64,000 bases of DNA from Antedon bifida. Lineage: Eukaryota; Echinodermata; Crinoidea; Comatulida; Antedonidae. The stretch spans positions 19,873,665 through 19,937,664 of the forward strand of contig OY727100.1 of the NCBI GenBank assembly GCA_963402885.1, in the 5' to 3' direction. A model generated the notes under the pieces. The model saw only the letters and a program-made list of their open reading frames with translations. It ran no database searches and had not been told where the DNA came from. This document shows, piece by piece, positions 37,501 through 52,500 of the stretch (its first letter is position 1; every line of letters begins with the position of its first letter). A program made the position numbers and the translations under genes.

Positions 37501-40500
37501 GTATAGGTACTCATCTTCTATGCTTTCTCTGCAACGTGTTGTAAATTCAATGAATGCAATAATCACGAAATGCGATCTAACGAGTTGTTCGGACTGTCGA
37601 TGGTCACGTCATATCTCGTCATGATTATTGACTGACTGAATCAGATTAAGTGTACTCTTAGGCATGTTCACTTAAGCTATCGCCTTGTGATTATCAACTT
37701 GATACGGGAAGTATTGCGGCAAATTATGTAGCCTAGTTTGACAAACATTGCCCAGTTAGTAAATACAGCCTCTGGAATGTAAATACCGTAAATACAAAAA
37801 TCGATTTCAGTCTTTAACTTATTTGTTTAAAAGAGGATGTTTAGTGAAAGAAAATGGAAACCCATTTGAAACGTTTCCGGTCTATATAAAGATGCAATAA
37901 GTAGACCTTAACGCTTCCAATAAAGTCGGCGACAGTTAGTTGAGATGGCGGGGAGTAAAATCTAACAAATTAGGTAATTTAAGAAGATTTTTTATCTTCT
38001 CAAAAAGATTAAATTGTACTCTTTTTTTTAGAAAGAGGAAACATTTCGTTGTTAGGAAACAAACTCTGGTTATTATAGATTATGAAAACATTTAATATGC
38101 CCTCATTGCACATTACACAATAAAAATAATAAAATGTTTATTTACAACTTGTAATAAAACGGAAACCGATATTTCTTAAAACGGCTGTGATATTTTATAA
38201 CTTCTTGACAGTGGTTGAACTAGTTTTACAGTTGGTTCGAAGCCGTCAATTGTTTAAAGTAGTTTACTTTCTGTGTGATTTAATGATCACTGGGTATTTT
38301 AGTGACTCTGCGCGGTCACTAGGCGTTTTCACCGGGTTGAAGAAATAAAAACCAAAGTATGGTGATAGACAGCTTTAATTCTAAACATGACCATTATGTA
38401 CAAATTGTCTTACGCAGCAAACAAATGTCAAAAAGGAACTAATTAATTATTCATAAAAGAAACATATCAGATTGTGCATATAAACATTAATATAAGATTG
38501 ACAGAACACAAGTACAATATGAAACTATTCCAGTAATTAGTGTGGTGCATAAAATGTAAGAATTATTTTATTCCATCCCCACAAAATTTGCACTTTCCGA
38601 TGCCAAACTTATTCTACTTCTTTTTCGACATAATACAAGTGTTGTTTTCCTTTTTTCTTTAGAAGAACCAATTGTTACTAATATAGAACCGTATTCTAAA
38701 AAGCATTTACATTCCAGTAAGACAAATGTTAGACTATTTACACGCAATACTCAGATGATATTGTCTTGTTGGGCGCATGGTATACCAACACCTTTTGTGA
38801 CGTGGTTTCGAGCGGACAACCGTCAAATTCAAGGTCAACTTGTGCCAGATGAATACGTTGCAACGGTAGTAATCGCAAACATAACATTACAACATGCCGG
38901 CAAATATATATGTTATGCGAACAATTCTTTGGGACACTCAACACAGAAAGAGGTCGAAGTTATTGTTCAATGTAAGTCTATCGATTGTTGATATCTTGAA
39001 TACAAACCGGTAGAAACCGTTTTGTTTGCCGTGATTCCAAAATGCTGAATAAGAATATTTGGGCTAGCATATCAATATGTTGCAAGGCATGTTTTAGTAA
39101 ACAATGGTTTGTTTATCAAACCAGTTCTTTTTTTGTTGGAATGGGCTTCTTCCTAAGATTTAAGAAAACTAAAATTGAGAAAGTCATTGAGATGATTATT
39201 CTGATAACTCAAAAAACCAAAAACTAGTATATATAACCAAAATTAGTCTTGGTTAATTAAACGTTGATTTTCTTCACACTCCCATATTGATGCATTGACG
39301 TACGTAGTTCATTATCAAATTATCTCTTTTCATAAAGAAAAGTAAGACTCTTTGGAATATTATCAAATCAATACAAATTACTTGTCCTTTTATAGATAAG
39401 ATCAGGTAAATTTCAGGTACCAAAATATTGAATCTCTTCCATTGTGATAGCGATTGAATATCCTACTTTTTCCAGAAAACCACAAAACTTTCATTTATCT
39501 TCATTTTCTAGTCAGGCCTACAGCGGTTGCCGTAAAACCAGTGTTGAGGTACAGTATGGATGACGAATTTGTTACTCTTGCCTGCAAGATCAACGCAATA
39601 CCGAATGCTACTCTTAAGTGGTTTAAAGACGGTTCTCAGTTAGATACAACGAAAGATAAACACCAATTAAGGTAAATAATAATACACTAATGCAGCAAAA
39701 CCGTAGGTATATTTTCCACAGAAATGGTAAAGTATATTTCATAAAATATATTTTAATTGTTCCATTCTTCCTCATTAATTTGATGCCATCAAAAAGTGTA
39801 AACAACGATCCATGCATAATTATGTGAGAAGATGAGTAATTGGCTAGACTGCCGCCCTACTCTGACGTAAATCTTGAAACTAAATACATAATATGTATTT
39901 AGTTGTTATTATTGAGAACATAAATTCGAATGTCTTCCAGATCAGTAGACTGGCGTTCGTACCTCTTTTATGTATACTAAGAAAAACATTTCAAATATGG
40001 TTTCAATATTATATAAATGAAATTCGCAACTACAGCAGTAGCTTATTATAGAAAATGAATTGATTACAAACACATTATCGTTCCTATGCCAATAAAGAGT
40101 AGAAATCTATGTTCTTTTATTTCACAGAGCAACTGACTAAAACGTTAATGGCATACATATAAAACAATGTCAGTTTACGAGAACATTCTTTATTAGAGAA
40201 ACGCATAAAACATTCATCTGGTTATCGTACATGTGGTCTATGGGCGCTGAATATTTATTAATAAACCGGCTTTATTCCCTTAGTGATTATTATTCTGCAG
40301 GTTTCCGCTATACTGTCCCGATGATGGACTCATGAAATTTGTCCTGCTAACGGTTAAACCAAGGGATTATGGGAATTACACATGCATAGCAACAAATCCA
40401 CTTGGGAATGGTAGATCGTCAATTTTACTTTCAGGTAAGAGAAGACATAAACTATTTGCAGTAAACAATGTTTATATATATTTGAGGTTTATCATCAATA

Positions 40501-43500
40501 ATTAAACAGGACCTCAGCAAACAATAAGAAAATATTGAGTGTTGAAATATACAGACGTTCTGTGAGTTGTGTTCTTGTTCTCGTATTATTTTCAATTACC
40601 GGTATGTATTTTGTTAATTCATTTAGGTATTATCATTTGTCATCAATATTAGAGTATCTGGTTTAAACACTTATTAATATATGAGATTCCCCAGGGTATA
40701 TTTAAATGGTGTTGTTTCAATTATACTTTACTTAAATTACTTAATGTAAACAAAGTAGGCCTAAAATGCTTGAGTAATTTACCGCAATCAATACGAACTT
40801 CAAAATTCCATCCAGAGATTTTTAATGATATTTACACGGTGTCATAATTATATGGACGTACAAAATGAAGTAAAATGATTTAATAATCCATGTAAATAAA
40901 TATTTTAGGAGGTTATGTGACCTTAAAGCCGTGTGATCTAACATTATCAATTCATGAGATTTACTGCATTAAGCCAACAGAAGTAGAAATAACTACAATT
41001 ATGTATTTCTGATTTTTTTTAAAATTCATTTCTGTTCAAGTTCACTACAGTTCATTTAAAACCTATCATATATCTATCTTGACGATTTTTTTCTAAGAAT
41101 GTTTTTTGATAAACATGTTTTTAGTTTTTGGAGGTATAGTACTGTAATTTATAAAGTCGTGATATGAGTCTGTGTACATCACAATTCTCATGATTTGGTT
41201 TCAGAAAATAACTTAAATTATTAATACAACACAATAAAAAGAAAATCAGAAAGTGGCCGGTCAGTCTATCCATTTGTACTTATTGATTCAACCAGAACAC
41301 ATTTGATTCCCCCGATTCTCGACTTTATCTGGATTTCTCCAGATCATAGACATCAGCATCACAGTGTTTGTATGTATCACCTAGCATCATAGACATGGTG
41401 AACATAACCCTTACATAAAACAATCACCACGTGTGTTGTGGCTTGGTGGTTATGATGCTTGGCTACCACTCCAAGGGTCCTGGGTTCAAGTCCCGTCACA
41501 TGTCAGGATGTCAGGACAAAATTACAACTCCACTCCCAAAGACTTGTAATAATACTTTGTTTATGTAGAGCATTGTGTATATGTTTGTCTTGTGAACCTC
41601 TGAGCAATTGCTGGATGGATCATCCTCATTAAATATGGTTAAAAAAAATATAAATAAAATAAGATGCTGTATTACTAATTCCTACGATACTGAGCAACTA
41701 TCGTATGTGAGGACACATCACTGTAATCGGGTATTCTTAGCATTAGTTGATGAAAATAAAAATTTAAACAAGTAAACAACTTATTCATAAAAAAAGAGAA
41801 AAGAAAGAACTTGAAAACATCGTTTAACATTAGTTCCAAAAACCATACAAACGTTAAAAAAAACAAGACCGTATAAAAACATTAACAAAACCGTGTTAAT
41901 TTGATAATATTGATCATGATAATAATACTTATTACGGTATTATTACTATTATTATTTTTATGAAGAGTTAGAAAGGGATATAAACTGTTAAGGTTGGCAT
42001 GCAACTATTTACATAATTTTCAACCAGGAAATAAAATAGTCTTACAAATAGAATCTTTAACTGAATTTTAACATTCTGTCCTCCAATTTTGTTTAAATAA
42101 AAAAAAACATTTACAACATGAATTCCCTATAGAAATAGTTTATATTAATTTTATAGAAAGAGGTCGGTTGCAATCATTGAACCTTTATATCTGTACATGA
42201 TTACGTTGAACATATCTATTTTAAGAACTTGTAAAGAAATTCAGATACATAATATAAACTTTCATTTTAAACATCAAGTTCCACGAAATGATAAATATTA
42301 TTGATTTTAATGAAAAGGGAAAACACTCTAACTACTATGCATATTATTTTAAATATATTGTTAATCAGTATACAACTGAGGCTTGATCTTTATTCAAGTC
42401 CGATTGAGTAACCGTTTGTTTGCCCTTGCCGTGGTACAAAATACGTGCGCATGCGCAACACAATTTCAAATTAATACGATTTCACCGCGCCTTTTAGCGA
42501 GAATTCAACATATATCGTGTTAACTCTAGCTCTAAAACGTGAACACTACCTTTTATAAAAGAGACTGAGAGTCATTTTAATACTATTATGTTTTAAATAA
42601 AAATAATTTAGAACTAAACAAACTGCACTTTAAATTGGAAGCTCTCACTTAAGTCATGATGGTGAGGCCTTGAGCGTGAGAGGTGTACTATAAACGGAAT
42701 CCTTTCTGTAAATGACATTCTATTTTAAGCGTCAATAAAATGAAAATGTGCAGAGTTTAACACCCCTGATCATTGAAACGCATGAGTTAGAAATTCAATC
42801 ATTAACGTATTCATATGATATTCATTTCAATCTGACAGTAGCTATTACTTAGCCTTTTATCGATCCAGCGAAAGCTGATGTACTTTAAGAGAATTTTATC
42901 AACGACCAATCCTATCCGTTTTAATACTTCTTTCCAATAACAAAACCCATAATTGCAGTAATGATTACACGATAAAGCTATATAAAAATAAATTAGCTTT
43001 GATTCTTAGTGGCGATTATTTCCACACTTTGATACGCTCTAAGGAAGGTAGTATAAAAACAACGATTAAGATATAATTGCTCGTATAATCCCAAACAGTT
43101 CCTCATAGTATTATTAATATATTATGCCGTCTTCCTCGACGGTAAAGATGAGAGAGAACGTTTTTGTTATATACATGTCACTTATTCAGGTAAATTGGAA
43201 TTCATACAGACCGAACAATCGATTGTTCTAATTTTTGATGCTTTAAAAAGAAATACCAAAACATTTAAATGTATCGTTTCTCTTTACGATGTTAAGGCAA
43301 TTTATCACAATTATTGAAAATTAGAATACTGTAATATAACCTATCTAGCTTTATATCTGTTCATTTAAATCGGCATAGCGCATTACATCATTCAAAACAT
43401 TGATCTCAATGAATATTTACACTTTACTGGGAAGCATTCCTTAACTCTATAATGTGTAAATAACGATTATCATTCGGTACGAAGCAGCAAAGAAAGTGTT

Positions 43501-46500
43501 TGACCACACTTTACACTGTGTTCAATAAAGATCAAGACCGGCCTACAGATTCACATTGAACTACTGGTGCAGTTCTAGAAAATATGGATGTATTGTCTCC
43601 CACTGCAGAAACTTTCCATAACTCTCGCCCTAACCATATTGGTTGTATCTGTTGTTTTTTTTCAAATGTCGATGTACCCAACCCCTCTTCCACACACATC
43701 AGCCTCCCCCTTGCTTCGGGTTATTATTTATTTGACGGCATGAGTTAAGTTCCGTTGGAGTTGATACAATTCCTAATATAAAAATCATAACAATAAATCC
43801 AGCACCGATGAGTGTGTATAATCTCAACTAAAATAACCATACACACGTACATACAAGGTTAAGTTAACTTGAAAAAAACAATTGTATGCGGCACATCGTA
43901 CTAAACTAAACAAATAAAATCTAGAAAATGTTCAAAACAGTTTACTGTACTACATAACATTTCATCTGAAAGACGTTGAGACATTAGAGTAGTTGATATT
44001 TTGATACAAAACAATACATTAGAACATTAAGATTGAAGAACGACTACAGACTACAGTACTATCTCTGATGAATGCTTTTTCAGATAGGACAACATTTCTT
44101 TTTAACGATGGATAGAATTGAAATGAACATTACATACCAAAGACCTTTCAAACCAATTATCTGTACTAAAATGGATGGTCCTTTTAGAGTGAGATCACGT
44201 GTTGTGACAGTACATAGATGTCGCCTTAAACAACAATGTTACTTTAACTTGAGCTTTAAGCAAATTGACATGTCATTAGGATTTCACACATAACTACTGG
44301 TCTTATCTTATGTCCATAAATACGTATATACGAACCGAGAATTAAAAAGTACTGAATAATCTGCTGGTGATGGCAGTTGTTGTTTCGCCATTCGTCGGCC
44401 CGCGCCGGATGACTGTGCTGTTTCGCCATACGTCAGCCCGCACCGGATGTTTTTTTGTCTCAACCAATCGGAACAAAAATTACATGCACAGAAACTATGA
44501 GACAAATCTTTTATATATATTATTTCAATGATTAATTGAAAGCATGGCCTTGCCCAATGACTTTAACATTACTTTACGACGTTAGTTATTTAAAACAATA
44601 TTATGTTTCAATTATATCAACGAATCCGCTATAAGTTGAGTATTAGTATAGTGTGAGAAAGTCTTTAATCGGATGTCGTAGTTCATGAGTTATGGCAAAT
44701 TATGACGATGACGCTGTGTGAACGGTCGATAAGATCAGTTTATAACATTTGGAGTTCAAGAGATCCATATGGCTGTTCTACCGAACGTTAGCTGCATCGA
44801 TGAAATGTGCTGTTCTGTCGTATGTCAAGCCCGTTTCGGATGACATGTGCTCTTCTGTCGCACGTCAGACCCGTTCCGGATGACATGTGCTCTTCTGCCG
44901 CACGTCAGGACCGTTCCGTTTTACCGTATTTGACCGTACGTCTGCTCGCGCCGACCGGCATGTAGCCTACTGTTCTGCGGTACGTTCTGTAGGTCGGCCC
45001 TATCCGATTCGTACACTTACACAGTAGCCATACAGTTACCACGTGAACATTAAATACAGAATAGATAAGAATTAAAGTTTTAATTTGACATTCCATGGAA
45101 GTTAACGACAGAATACTAATTTGATATCATTAATTTTGCTTCAAAGTAACGATTTCGTGCGTTAATTTCTCAGGGGTAATTGATAGTCTCTGTCAATAAC
45201 GTCTGGGCAATTCTTTCTTGAACATTGATGTAAGAGAATGTTTGAAATCAGAAGGGTTTTGTTGAACATAATAATCGACAGCGTAATTTGATTTGGCACA
45301 ATTTGTATATTTTTGTCGTTACCGTGGATATTATACTGAAATATATCATATTTCTGATGGATTTGATTTATTATTCAGATGATAATAATTTATGAATGAT
45401 CTAGAGTCCTAGACTGCTATATAATGTGACTATTTTCTTAAATAGATTTGGTAGTATCATTGCTATCAGTGAATTGATAAATTCGTATCATGCGCCGTCC
45501 GGTTTTACAGTAGTTATAATTCACTGTAAAATGTATAATTATTGGTTCTATTACACGGCAGATGTGTGATGTTGTGCAACGCCAGGCTGTTGGGTGTTGC
45601 GCGTTCGACAACCTGTAGTTTCACTATTGAACCTCGCTGCTTTTTTAGTAAGGCAATCAATCGTTTAACTAAATAATATTCTCCGGATATTCAACTCATT
45701 CATTATTAACTATATAATATCATTGCTTCCAACATCAGCATTTTTCCAATATCTAAAATAAATCCTAAACACGAGGGAATAGTTTTTTTGTATATTTTGC
45801 TGACTACGTCACATGTTGCACGAGCTGGGTAACGACAGTGAGGAAGAAACGGATGACAAGTTAAAGCGATAAAAACATATAAATATGCCGGTTTCGCCAA
45901 CCATTTTCAGAATGTATAATTATCTTGTGAAAATATATATGTATTTCATAAAATAAATTTAATTGACATTTTTGTATTTCTTAAGTAGAATATATAAATT
46001 GGATTTGTCATATTGTATTGCTATTAAGTTGTAAATATTATTTAAATATATATCTAATTTTTAAACTTAATACATACTGGATGCACAAGATGAAAGTAAT
46101 GAGGAGAGTGTGAACGATTAAGTATTCAGTAATCTAAGAATAAAGTATAATTGCACGTTATCGCTATAATGAATCAATAACTATATATCGTTGGTTAAAT
46201 AATAACGAATGATTCATCTGATTTGGTTTGTTTTACGAAATTTAGATCAGATTAAAGTGTCGATAGTTCTTTGATTGATGATTGACCAACCAAAAGCGAT
46301 GTATTATTCGATTCTGCTTAGGCCTACATTCTTGTGTTGCATCTTATTGGAAAACAGACTTAGGTATAATGGTAGTGCGTCAGGGAAGTTTTTAGACGCT
46401 CACACTTTAAGGTCCGAAACTCGTCACAACAACGACGATGAAGATAATGTGGAGATAATGACGATGTGGAGATGATGAAGATAATGACGATGAAGATAAT

Positions 46501-49500
46501 GTGGAGATGTTAACGACGAAGATAATGTGGAGATGATGACGATGAAGATAATGTGGAGATGATGAAGATGAAGATAATGTGGAGATGATGACGACGAAGA
46601 TAATGTGGAGATGATGACAATGAAGATAATGTGGAGATGATGACGATGAAGATAATGTGGAGATGATGACGTTGAAGATAATGTGCAGATGATGACGATG
46701 AAGATAATGTGCAGATGATGACAATGAAGATAATGTGGAGATGATGAAGATGAAGAAAATGTGGATATGATGACGATGAAGATAAATGTGGAGATAATGA
46801 CGATGACGATAATCTGAAGATGATGACGATGAATATACTGTGGTGATAGTGACAATGAAGATAATGTGGAGATGATGACGATGAAGATAAATGTGAAGAT
46901 AATGACGATGACGATAATCTGGAGATGATGAAGATGAATATACTGTGGATATGATGACGATGAAGATAATGTGGAGGTAATGACGATGAAGATAATGTGG
47001 AGATGGTGACGATGAAGATAATGTGGAGATGATGACTATGAAGATAATGTGGAGATGATGACGATGAAGATAATGTGGAGATAATGACGATGACGATAAT
47101 CTGGAGATGATGACGATGAAGATAATGTGGAGATGATGACGATGAAGATAATGTGGAGATGATGACGATGAAGATAATGTGGAGATGATGACGATGAAGA
47201 TAATGTGGAGATGATGACGATGAAGATAATGTGGAGATGATGACGATGAAGATAATGTGGAGATGATGACGATGAAGATAATGTGGAGATGATGAAGATG
47301 AAGATATTGTGGAGATGATGACGATGAAGATAATGTGGAGATAATGACGATGAAGATAATGTGGAGATAATGACGATGAAGATAATGTGGAGATGATGAC
47401 GATGAAGATAATGTGGAGATGATGACGATGAAGATAATGTGGAAATGATGACGATGAAGATAATGTGGAGATGATGAAGATGAAGATAATGTGGAGATGA
47501 TGACGATGAAGATAATGTGGAGATGATGACGATGAAGATAATGTGGAGATGATGACGATGAAGATAATGTGGAGATGATGACGATGAAGATAATGTGGAG
47601 ATGATGACGATGAAGATAATGTGGAGATGATGACGATGAAGATAATGTGGAGATGATGACGATGAAGATAATGTGGAGATGATGACGATGAAGATAATGT
47701 GGAGATGATGACGATGAAGATAATGTGGAGATGATGATGATGACCATGATGATGCCACCGATAATGTCAGAGAGGGGTTTTCGAGCGTCAATAATATAAT
47801 TTATTGAAGATTATTTAAACTTAAATGCTCAAATTAGTTTCTCTACTGCCTAAAGGGAAAACAAAACTAACCATAGATCCAAGACCACTTTCCGCATCAT
47901 CATTATAGATTCCAATAACAGAAGTTAATTCAACTGATTAGCTTGAAACATTATTCCAAATGTGTATATATAACGACTGAGAAACCTTCAGATGTTTCTA
48001 AGTAATGTTAATGACATGAGCCACGTACACATTTAATTGAATTGCACCGACATGAAACAGTTTGAATGAAATTACTCATTAGCTAACTTGTTTGCTGTAA
48101 TTAAACTCTACGATATAATTCCAAATCTAATAACACACCAGAGGTTTTACAGTAAAATATTTCAACTAACTGTTTACCACGGCGAAATGGGTATATAAAT
48201 AATTTCAGGTTTCAAAAATTATAAGAAATCGATTATTATCAACACATTCTAGTTCTGGAATTCTCGAGAAGGCTAAACACTTGGTGGTGCCATTCACACC
48301 TAAATTATACTGGCAAAAAACCACTTTAAATCTTCAATTAAGTATACCACAACAAAAAACTCTTTTCTGAAATTTAAGCATACCCAATGTGCAATATTTA
48401 AATCTGCTTAACTCAGTTTGCAATGTCAAAATGTAGTATTATCTAAAGATCCAATGAAATGCTTGCCAAAGGTTAAAGTTCAAAGTGTTACCTCAAGACG
48501 TGTTAAATGTACCACAACAAAAAAACAAAGATGTTACCGAAATTGTAAACTTCCCCAACGTGCAGTATTTTAATTGAAATCTGATCAACTATGTTGTAAT
48601 AACAGATTATACACATGTTGATTTAGCTATGTCTGATCACATTAAGCAATTTTTATTGCATTCTGGTCATTTTTCTAAATTAGTTTAAAAGTTGAAGTGT
48701 CTGCAAACCTCATTTGTTTTAATCCTAGCCTCTTAATTTATAGCGACTTGGAATGTGAAAAGTGAAATTCAGAATTAATTTGAATTAAATATACGCAAAA
48801 AGTACTATAACGTCTCTTTTGCTTGTTGTTTTCGTTTAAGATGATTTAGACGAGCTTCCGTTAATGTATTTGGATGTAAGGCCGTTGGTTATGTGTACAT
48901 ATTTTCTGTGAACTCAGATACAATCCTAAAAACCTGCTTCCTTTCGACTGTAATTGGTTAGGAAAGAAACCGACTTATTGGCTTGTGTTGGTTTGGATTT
49001 AATTATTGCAGTTTATCTCAAGGAGCTTTCGATTTGCGACGATTGATGACCTATAGGAACAAGTTGGGTCATTTCAAAAACTGTTTTCTGGACATGCGCA
49101 CTGTGTTCTCTGGTTGGCTTATTGGTGAACTGGTTTTTGTTTTTGGTTGAACTTTTTTGTGCACTGTGTTATGGTCTAATGCACTATTTCAGTTAGCTGC
49201 TTATTGCACTTATGTTAATAATAATAATACTGTCTGATTATCTATATATTTCGATTTAAGTATTAAATTTACGTGTGTTGTCGGGATGTCCTTATCAAGT
49301 GTTTGCTTTATGGGATTTCGCTTCTCTTGATTTTCTGTACATAATTATGACCATTTGTTTTATTGAGAAAAGAAATATTAACGTTAATTTGATTTTATAA
49401 TTGTACCTTGCAGTACAGTACTCGTGTATATCTTGTAGTCAGTATATAATGCATATTATTTGTTTGTGTTTTGTATTTTTTTTTAGCAAAGCCAGTGGCA

Positions 49501-52500
49501 CCAATCATTGTAAGTAGTCCTATTGGTACAATGATGCACGAATATATCTTAAAATGGCAAGTTAATTCAACGTTCCGGCTACCACCTGTCAAACATTTTA
49601 AAATACAATATAAATTAGAGGTAGATTCTATAGTAAGTATACATTATATTTTATCAACACATTTGTATTTAAATTCTACTTTAAATCATTAAAAAGTACA
49701 TTTACAACTACAGCCTTGCAGGAAAATAACAAGTAAGTTTAAAGAAGATGCATTTTTTTCATGTTTTTACAAAATAATTGGTTTAATTCGGTGGTGTAGA
49801 CGTGGTACACCAACTTGCTTATTAAATTGGTCCTCTACTCGTCAACATTTTGAAATTTTACACAATAATTTATAAAAAATTGTTCAACACGATTTTACTT
49901 ATTAACAACATTACATTCTTCATCAGATGTACTGTAGGAGAGTACAAATACATTGATTCTCTACTCGTCACCCGCATTGATTTTGATTTTAAACTGTTTA
50001 AAGTGAAAACATTACATTTTTATTTTGATGCAGAGTACAAGTAGATAGTATAAAGTAGCGTTGCCAAAATTAACAATATTGCTAGAGGCAACGGTGATAT
50101 AAATCACTTTTTCTGATTAGTGAAATCTGTCTTAAATGTTAGTCAAAAGATTGTTGCGTGTTTGCAATTATTTTGAAATATCACAGTGTATTGTTATTCC
50201 TATTTTAACTAACGTATCTTTTATAGCTTATCAAACATTACTTATGGAATTTATATAATTGTGATGACGATAGTTACAATCCGTTATGCATGATTAATTT
50301 ATAGAATGACGTAATGCATAGACGGATAAAGATTTGTATTCGTTATGTAACGATCCAGATGTGTTGTCAATAAATTACGAAGGAATTAGCTAACTGCCAT
50401 TGCCAAGTGACTAGGGTGTGGTGTGTCCTTACGCTGGCTCCTTATATTACAATCGTATATCCGAAGTTTGTGTTGGTACAATAGTTTCATGTTTAAATGT
50501 AGGCCTATAATTTGATAATCTTATTAATGAATTCCAGGAAATATTGACACTTCACTATCTGATTTGCTTAATGCATATTACCTAACTGCGAGGTTTCTCT
50601 TCATTAGGCAGCTGATTTGATGAAACCAAATGAAAATAATTCGACCTAATTAGAATGATGTGTTTGCTCATTTAGTTAAAATGCAAACATTTTCTAGAAA
50701 TCAACTCATGTTTAGCTACCTGTAAAATCTCGTTTCTAGAATGTACAAAGTAATTTGTAGTCTTAACAAAATATGTTTTTTAAATTATTTATTTATTGAG
50801 AATCCATATAAGAAATAGTTATTATCCCATTGAAATTTGTCATTAGCTTGTTTAACTTTTGTAAAATAAAGACGACTGTTTTCAACCATGACAATAATGA
50901 TTGTTCTTTCAGGAAAATAATTTCAATGAATCGGAAACTGAATGGAAATGTAATAATTATACTCCAAGAAAAGAGGACTCTCAGGAAAATGTGGTATTTA
51001 ATACAACATTAGAAAACTTACGAAAAAATTCAACATATTTTGTAATCATGGAATCAACAAATTCGGCAAAGCCTCCAGAAAGAGGAGAAGCTGCGTTTTT
51101 TCAGTTCAAAACATCAGGTATTTACATAATTTAAATTATAATTCAATTCAATATAAAATTAAAAAACAAATAGACCAGTATAGATGGATTGGATGTATGT
51201 ACTAACTAAGTGACGTTGTTTGTCGCGGTAAATATAGGCCTACCAGTCCATAATCAGAGGGGTTTTTAAGAATATAACTTCAGATCTCGCCATAGTCATC
51301 ACTCGATTTAAGTAGCATCTTTCACACCTACTCCGATCCGGCTTTGGCAAATAAAATCGCATATCAATGCCGGAGATATGTGCTTTATAAGAGCTAAGCT
51401 TAGTAGTGTGTCACTGACTTTGATACTATGAAAAGTGATTAGAAAACACGCATTGAAACTTTGTATTGTTTGATAGAATTGAAAAGAGTTATTAACTTAA
51501 AGTATGATGAATGTCACATACCGAACCATAATCGTTCAGCCTACTTTATGCAACATGATAAGCTGAACAATAATAGCATTGTGTTTGATGTTAAGTATAT
51601 ATTTTACCTTTGGCTAGTATACAGCTAAATCACACAAAGAGATATGAAACATGTAACGCCTGCGTAACAAATACTTTTGCACCGTGATACACCGATTCTT
51701 TGTGCTGTATCTCCGGGTATGTGGTGCCTGTTTTAAAGTTATGCTTAAGTGTATATGTTACACTGCATCACATAATGTTTGTTAGTACCAAGAATTGGCA
51801 ACATAATAATGTAAATTGATAAATAGATACATTCTACTCAAATTGAAAATATGAAAGATTATACACAAACAAATGTGTATGTATCTTGAACTTCTTGTTT
51901 CTTTTTAACTGAATTGTTTGTAGTACAATAATTAAAAGGTACTAATCTGTGCAATTATTATATTTACAGCCGTGTTCATTACTCCAACAACAACAACACG
52001 TTAGTATCAACGTTGTAACAAACACCCTTCTAATGTGTTGCATAATAATCCCAAGTATTGCCATCCGTCATTACCTTAGTTGGTTTATCACTGTCTTCCT
52101 GACTCAGCTTTCGCTTTATGTATTAAGCTTTTAAGAATCAGTACTGCTGTATGTTTATTCCCGGTGTTACCCATTCATCACATTTCTCCTACTTTTTACC
52201 TCCTATATTGTTCGCTAAATCCATCATTGTCTTTTGTTTTTGTACAAATTTGGTACAAACATTAATGTAAATGAAAAATCGTTGTAAAATAATCTATAAT
52301 AAGCACACTAATGGTTAGATGTTCCGTTTATTTAAATGATTGATGCATTTAAACTTGAGTATCAATTAATCATCACGTATCAATTACCGTATCTTAGTAT
52401 TAACCAAAACCAACGTTCGTGACTTTGTGTCTATATCTTACTTTAAATCCTATTCTAACACTGATAAACTTTAAGCTCCGTCTACACTATTAAACTAGTT

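Larger units (their letters stand above)
40435..49486. other. Gene B 9 kb intron between Ig3 and FN3
   Basis: Contains a SINE (41437-41660), an isolated 73-codon frame (44072-44293), GC-rich tandem repeats (44376-44450 and 44805-45000), the 26-bp satellite (46437-47735) and a diverged duplication (48341-48605). The corresponding intron of gene A is only 418 bp, so this one has grown by repeat insertion. 41661-44070 and 45000-46430 show nothing specific. Confidence 0.6.

Noticed and set aside
37470-37625. Possible further family 1 element
   Set aside because: Only loose similarity (GTTCGGACTGTCG); no terminal inverted repeats found.
46407-47791. 446-, 251- and 143-codon minus-strand open frames
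   Set aside because: Created by a 26-bp satellite lacking stops on the minus strand; perfectly periodic, no start context, no domain, and inside an intron of gene B on the other strand.
49510-49515. GTAAGT inside FN3 exon 8 as a donor
   Set aside because: Using it would remove the FN3 tryptophan strand and give the wrong exit phase; the donor at 49633 keeps phase 0, as in gene A.
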